In this document: positions 60,023 through 64,000 of the stretch, piece by piece | How the letters are laid out: each line of letters opens with the position of its first letter | Numbering within the stretch: position 1 is the stretch's first letter | DNA from: Clostridia bacterium | Lineage (GTDB): Bacteria > Bacillota > Clostridia > Christensenellales > Aristaeellaceae | Length of the DNA: 64,000 nt | NCBI GenBank assembly: GCA_017501255.1 | Contig: JAFVXE010000059.1 | Span: 54,166 to 118,165 of the forward strand | Direction of reading: 5' to 3' | Program-made: the position numbers and the translations under genes | The notes under the pieces: generated by a model | The model's database searches: none | Seen by the model: only the letters and a program-made list of their open reading frames with translations | Told to the model about the DNA's origin: nothing

Positions 60023-61183
60023 TCACTCCTTCCCGGCAAGCAATGTGTTAATCAGGCCATGGTTGACTTTTGCCAGATGGCCCAGCCGACCTTCGCCGCT
60101 GCCATTGTTGAGAGCCGCAAACCCATTGCCGTTTTCGTCAAAGAACACACCGTTCACAGCGCCGTAGGCAAAGCCCTGATGGCCCCAGAGCGGGCGGGGC
60201 AGAATCTGCGGATCATCCACCTGCAAAAGACCCATGCCGTGACGGATGCGCACATCCCTCTCCGGCCAGTCGGTGGTGGGGGTGCGCATCAAGCGAAGCC
60301 CCTTGTCATCGATGAAGCCGGGATGGCTGCCGCAGCAGACCAGCGCCAGTTTCGCCAGCATTTCCGCCGTCAGGAACAGGTTGCCGGAAGCCAGCAGATA
60401 ATGATGCTGGGGATCCGGTTCCTTGATGGATTGCGCCGTTTCCAGCCGCTTGTGCACGCTGAATCCATTTTCTTTGGGCAAAACCCGGTAGCTGTCAGCC
60501 ATTTTTTCAGCTGGCAGAGTGGTGATATCAAAAGTAGCCTGAATCCCCAGCGGCGAGAAGAGTTCTTTCTGCATCAGGGTTTCAAAGCTCATATCAAAAC
60601 GCTTTTCCAGCATACAGCCGATCATGCCTGCCGCCAGATTGCTGTAGCGGAAAATCATACCCGGAGGGTCAGGACTGTAGGATGCGGGATTGCGCAGCAG
60701 TTCGCTGAGGGTGACGGGATTGGTGAAGGAACCGTAGTAGGCAGGCGAATCCACAATGGATGACGTGTGGTTCAGCAGCATCCCCAGGGTGATAGGCGCT
60801 CCCGGCAAATGGGGATTGTCAATCTTTTCTCCTAAAAAATCGGAAACATCCTCCCGGACATCCAGCTTGTCCATGCTTTGCAGGCGGAACACCAGCAATG
60901 CCGTAGCCATCTTGGCAATGGATGCGGTGCGGAAGATGGTATCCGCCTCTACGGGACGCTTTTCGCCATCCAGAGAAGCATAGCCCGCTGTCAGACAGTC
61001 CGTCAGCTTGCCACTTTCAAACCGCTGGATGCAGGCGCCCACCACATGATTTTGTTTCAGCGCCTTGGCAACTGCACGGTTCACTGTATCGCTGCCGCCC
61101 TGGACCGCTTTCCAGCCGCAACGGCGGCCCAACAATGGCAAAGCCAGTCCATACAATGAATTTTTCAGCTTTCCGACGGGCAT
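60023..61183 (-). CDS. Serine hydrolase of the beta-lactamase class C / PBP-like family
   Basis: 386 residues. Active-site motifs are SIAK (Ser88, Lys91), YSN (Tyr180) and a C-terminal HQGF/GAVNG segment in place of KTG. The sequence lacks a clear export signal: the N-terminus (PVGKLKNSLYGLALPLLG) could be a weak leader. These enzymes hydrolyse D-amino-acid peptides or esters; substrate unknown. The ATG at 61183 overlaps the lgt coding end by 19 bases, with GGAGAGAG upstream. Confidence 0.87.
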   Translation of the reverse strand: MPVGKLKNSLYGLALPLLGRRCGWKAVQGGSDTVNRAVAKALKQNHVVGACIQRFESGKLTDCLTAGYASLDGEKRPVEADTIFRTASIAKMATALLVFRLQSMDKLDVREDVSDFLGEKIDNPHLPGAPITLGMLLNHTSSIVDSPAYYGSFTNPVTLSELLRNPASYSPDPPGMIFRYSNLAAGMIGCMLEKRFDMSFETLMQKELFSPLGIQATFDITTLPAEKMADSYRVLPKENGFSVHKRLETAQSIKEPDPQHHYLLASGNLFLTAEMLAKLALVCCGSHPGFIDDKGLRLMRTPTTDWPERDVRIRHGMGLLQVDDPQILPRPLWGHQGFAYGAVNGVFFDENGNGFAALNNGSGEGRLGHLAKVNHGLINTLLAGKE

Positions 61184-62307
61184 GGTTCTCTCTCCTCTTT
61201 GGTGGTTTGGTCTGTTTTAGCAGAATGTACGGCCCGGATGAGCCACCAGGTCAGCAGCGGAATCATCGCACTGCAAACCAATGAATGGAGCAGATGCATA
61301 AAGGGTTCGCCGGGAACCAGCAACACTGAGGCGATCAGGCACAGCACATCCGGCAAAAAGAGGGCGGGCAGCGTTGCCAGATAGAAATACCGCTGCGCTT
61401 CCACCCGAAGGAACACCCACAGGGCAGCCGCCAGCATTGCGCCTTCCAGCAGCAGATAGCCTGCGAAACAATCCATGAAAAACCAGCGGGCAACAGCGGC
61501 CGCCACGGCGATGATACAAGCGGGAAAAGTGCGCTGAAAAGCATCCCGCCGATCCACCCGGCAAGCCCGCCACAGCAGCACCAGCGCCGCCACCACACAG
61601 AGGATCAGGCTCAGGTACTGGGAAGCCCGCAGGCTGCCGATCATCAGGCTGTCCTGACGGAGTTGCTCAATCACGAAGCGTCCGCTGCCATAGATGAGCA
61701 AGTACCAGCACAGCAGATTGCCCGATTGCCGCTGCGCTCTGCGGATGAACCACAGCGCCAGAAACCCGCACAGATTCCACAGGGATTCATAAAAAAACGT
61801 AGCCATGTGCCATTCATATCCGCCTGCCGCAGGAATCTGCACCCCCAACGGAAAAAACTGAAACGCAGGATTGGTGATCACCGGCCCATAGGCTTCCATA
61901 TTGAAGTAATTCCCCCACCGGCCGATGGCCTGCGCCAGCAGCACGCCGGGAATGATCATATCCGCAAGGGTGAGGAATGACAGCTTCTTGATACGGGCAT
62001 ATATCCATGCCCCAATGGCCCCGCCGATGATCGCCCCATAGATGGCGATGCCGCCCTGCCAGATAAACAGCACCGAAACAGGATTATCCGCAAAGCTCTC
62101 CCAGCTCATGAGCACATAGTACAGGCGTGCGCCCACAATGCCGCAGGGCACAACCACCAGGGTGATATCCAGCGCTGTATCCTGAGGCAGGGAAAGCCGT
62201 TTTTCTTCCAATCCGGCCAGCCAGACGGCGCACAGTACGCCCAGCACAATCAGCAGGCTGTACCAGGGAACACCGAACAAAAAGGTTCTGGAATAAGGGA
62301 TTGACAA
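61165..62307 (-). CDS. lgt: Prolipoprotein diacylglyceryl transferase with C-terminal membrane extension
   Basis: 380 residues with a TTG start at 62307, eight bases after AAAGGAG; an ATG at 62337 lies before the Shine-Dalgarno. The Lgt core is unmistakable: SRTFLFGVPWYSLLIVLGV, GIVGARLYYVL, WQGGIAIYGAIIGG and the signature GRWGNYFNMEAYG. The core ends near residue 270 and about 110 further residues add four or five helices (LLLEGAMLAAALWVFL, YLATLPALFLPDVLCLIASVLLV, SAMIPLLTWWLIRAV), making it longer than typical (~280). Lgt attaches diacylglycerol to the lipobox Cys. Confidence 0.92.
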   Translation of the reverse strand: MSIPYSRTFLFGVPWYSLLIVLGVLCAVWLAGLEEKRLSLPQDTALDITLVVVPCGIVGARLYYVLMSWESFADNPVSVLFIWQGGIAIYGAIIGGAIGAWIYARIKKLSFLTLADMIIPGVLLAQAIGRWGNYFNMEAYGPVITNPAFQFFPLGVQIPAAGGYEWHMATFFYESLWNLCGFLALWFIRRAQRQSGNLLCWYLLIYGSGRFVIEQLRQDSLMIGSLRASQYLSLILCVVAALVLLWRACRVDRRDAFQRTFPACIIAVAAAVARWFFMDCFAGYLLLEGAMLAAALWVFLRVEAQRYFYLATLPALFLPDVLCLIASVLLVPGEPFMHLLHSLVCSAMIPLLTWWLIRAVHSAKTDQTTKEEREPCPSES

Positions 62308-62335
62308 GACAAACGCTCCTTTCAGATCAACTTTC

Positions 62336-62364
62336 ATTATATGCTGCCCCAAAACTGCCGTCAA
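62336..62364 (-). promoter_or_regulatory. Sigma-A promoter of lgt
   Basis: On the minus strand TTGACG (62359-62364), 17-base spacer, TATAAT (62336-62341), giving a leader of about 20 nt to the TTG start. Confidence 0.82.
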
Positions 62365-62457
62365 GCACCGAAAAAGCCCTCTGCCCCGCAGAAATCCTTC
62401 AGATGAAGTTATTTTGCAATGATAATCACTTTCGTCGAAAAAGCGAGATTTTACATA

Positions 62458-62486
62458 TTGCACTTTTTCTTTGGAGAAGGTATAAT
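62458..62486 (+). promoter_or_regulatory. Sigma-A promoter of ppdK
   Basis: TTGCAC (62458-62463), 17-base spacer, TATAAT (62481-62486). The leader of about 75 nt contains no obvious hairpin terminator. Confidence 0.75.
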
Positions 62487-62567
62487 TATGTAGTTATGAT
62501 AGGATGAGCATTGGGGAGAGTTTCCACCAGTGGATCGTCCTCAATCAATAAAGGAGGCAACACCCCA

Positions 62568-64000
62568 ATGAACAAGTATGTCTATCTGTTCACTGAAGGC
62601 AACGGTTCCATGCGTGAACTGCTGGGCGGCAAGGGCGCTAACCTGGCTGAAATGACCAACATCGGTCTGCCGGTTCCCCAGGGCTTTACCGTTACCACCG
62701 AAGCCTGCACCAAGTATTACGAAGATGGCCGCATGATCAACGCTGACATCCAGGCTGAGATCATGGAGTATGTTACCAAGCTGGAAGAGATCACCGGCAA
62801 GAAGTTCGGTGACAAGGAGAACCCCCTGCTGGTCTCCGTTCGTTCCGGCGCCCGCGCTTCCATGCCCGGCATGATGGACACCATCCTGAACCTGGGTCTG
62901 AACGAGGAAGTTGTGGAAGTTATGGCTGAGAAGTCCGGCAACCCCCGCTGGGCCTACGACTGCTATCGCCGCTTCATCCAGATGTACTCCGACGTCGTTA
63001 TGGAAGTCGGCAAGAAGTACTTCGAGGAACTCATCGACAAGATGAAGGAAGAAAAGGGCGTCAAGCTGGACGTGGAACTGACTGCTGAGGACCTGAAGGT
63101 TCTGGCTGGCCAGTTCAAGGCTGAATACAAGGCCAAGCTGGGCACCGATTTCCCCTCCGATCCCAAGGAACAGCTCATGGGCGCCGTGAAGGCCGTGTTC
63201 CGCTCCTGGGACAACCCCCGTGCCAACGTGTACCGTCGTGACAACGACATCCCCTACTCCTGGGGCACTGCCGTCAACGTTCAGGCCATGGCTTTCGGCA
63301 ACATGGGCGATGACTGCGGCACCGGCGTTGCTTTCACCCGTGACCCCGCCACCGGCGAAAAGAAGCTGATGGGCGAGTTCCTGACCAACGCTCAGGGCGA
63401 AGACGTTGTGGCTGGCGTGCGTACTCCCATGCCCATCGCTCAGATGGCTGAGAAGTTCCCCGAAGCTTTCAACCAGTTCGTGGAAGTGTGCTCCATCCTG
63501 GAGAACCACTATCACGATATGCAGGACATGGAGTTCACCGTTGAGCACGGCAAGCTCTTCATGCTGCAGACCCGTAACGGCAAGCGCACCGCTCAGGCCG
63601 CTCTGCAGATCGCTGTGGATCTGGTCGCCGAAGGCCACAAGACCGAGGCTGAAGCCGTTGCCATGATCGATCCCCGCAACCTGGACACCCTGCTGCATCC
63701 CCAGTTCGACGTGAAGGCTCTCAAGGCTGCCGCTCCCGTTGGCCGTGGTCTGGGCGCTTCTCCCGGAGCTGCCTGCGGTCAGGTTGTGTTCTCTGCTGAG
63801 GACGCTGAAACCTGGAAGAACGAAGGCAAGAAGGTTATCCTGGTTCGTCTGGAGACCTCTCCCGAAGACATCACCGGCATGAAGGCCGCTCAGGGCATCC
63901 TGACCGTCCGCGGTGGTATGACCTCCCACGCAGCCGTCGTTGCCCGCGGCATGGGCAAGTGCTGTGTTTCCGGCTGCGGCGAGATCAACATGGACGAGGA
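62568..64000 (+). CDS. ppdK: Pyruvate,phosphate dikinase, N-terminal part
   Basis: Open from the ATG at 62568 (AAAGGAGG ten bases upstream) to the window edge, 477 codons of an expected ~875. It begins NKYVYLFTEGNGSMRELLGGKGANLAEM, the PPDK N-terminus, with the ATP-grasp region SVRSGARASMPGMMDTILNLGLN and DMEFTVEHGKLFMLQTRNGKRTA. The phosphohistidine swivel domain includes GGMTSHAAVVARGMG with the catalytic His at residue 454, one off the Clostridium symbiosum position. PPDK interconverts pyruvate and phosphoenolpyruvate with ATP and Pi. Codon use is that of a highly expressed gene. Confidence 0.96.
   Translation, partial: MNKYVYLFTEGNGSMRELLGGKGANLAEMTNIGLPVPQGFTVTTEACTKYYEDGRMINADIQAEIMEYVTKLEEITGKKFGDKENPLLVSVRSGARASMPGMMDTILNLGLNEEVVEVMAEKSGNPRWAYDCYRRFIQMYSDVVMEVGKKYFEELIDKMKEEKGVKLDVELTAEDLKVLAGQFKAEYKAKLGTDFPSDPKEQLMGAVKAVFRSWDNPRANVYRRDNDIPYSWGTAVNVQAMAFGNMGDDCGTGVAFTRDPATGEKKLMGEFLTNAQGEDVVAGVRTPMPIAQMAEKFPEAFNQFVEVCSILENHYHDMQDMEFTVEHGKLFMLQTRNGKRTAQAALQIAVDLVAEGHKTEAEAVAMIDPRNLDTLLHPQFDVKALKAAAPVGRGLGASPGAACGQVVFSAEDAETWKNEGKKVILVRLETSPEDITGMKAAQGILTVRGGMTSHAAVVARGMGKCCVSGCGEINMDE

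Noticed and set aside
62541..63929. 462-codon minus-strand open frame opposite ppdK
   Set aside because: Antisense shadow of a strongly biased gene; Val/Leu/His/Gly-rich with no start signal.

Overview
The window reads as chromosome of a spore-forming, anaerobic Gram-positive bacterium of the class Clostridia, probably a gut lineage. The case rests on a complete spoIIIA operon (spoIIIAA to spoIIIAH), spoIIID next to an mreB/mbl-type gene, the hrcA-grpE-dnaK-dnaJ operon with a perfect CIRCE element, the yggS-sepF-ylmH-divIVA cluster, the NfnAB ferredoxin:NADP oxidoreductase pair, a single-chain glycyl-tRNA synthetase and pyruvate,phosphate dikinase. I see no insertion sequence, prophage or CRISPR array. 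Base composition and codon use look uniform, so most of this is core genome. Genus cannot be assigned from the sequence alone.

Layout. 1-8 kb: end of a D,D-carboxypeptidase, a MATE exporter, a BlaI/M56-peptidase sensory locus with a divergent secreted beta-propeller-like protein sharing its operators, and a LacI regulator with a GH113-type glycosidase. 8-16 kb: a direct-repeat-flanked hairpin element, a two-component system, spoIIID-mreB, nfnAB and a sugar aminotransferase. 16-25 kb: a choice-of-anchor A protein divergent from two tandem RimK-like ATP-grasp ligases, glyS, a DUF6020-type membrane protein, an HtrA protease, tRNA-Leu(GAG) and an RlmA-type methyltransferase. 25-39 kb: division cluster with an HlyD-like protein, a SigB-like sigma factor with its anti-sigma factor, a second DUF6020-type protein, aspartokinase, the ireB-ruvX-DUF1292 cluster and a PRC-barrel / 47-codon ORF / AI-2E-exporter-family set. 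39-52 kb: rpsU, hinT, mtaB, rsmE, prmA and the heat-shock operon, then a WYL regulator fused to a zinc ribbon, a hemolysin III-family protein and hemW. 52-64 kb: the spoIIIA operon behind an L,D-transpeptidase, then recX, a serine hydrolase, an extended lgt, and the first 477 codons of ppdK.

How parts work together. Envelope functions dominate: wall remodelling (carboxypeptidase, L,D-transpeptidase, MreB), division (SepF, DivIVA), lipoprotein maturation (Lgt), spore engulfment (SpoIIIA) and protein quality control (HtrA, DnaK system). Many genes are translationally coupled by ATGA, TGATG or TTGA overlaps. Several promoters match the sigma-A consensus very well.

Least explained are the choice-of-anchor A / double ATP-grasp locus, the hairpin elements at 8.0-8.25 kb and 44.5 kb, a structured segment with a terminator at 34.6 kb, and the BlaI-type regulon around 3.2 kb.
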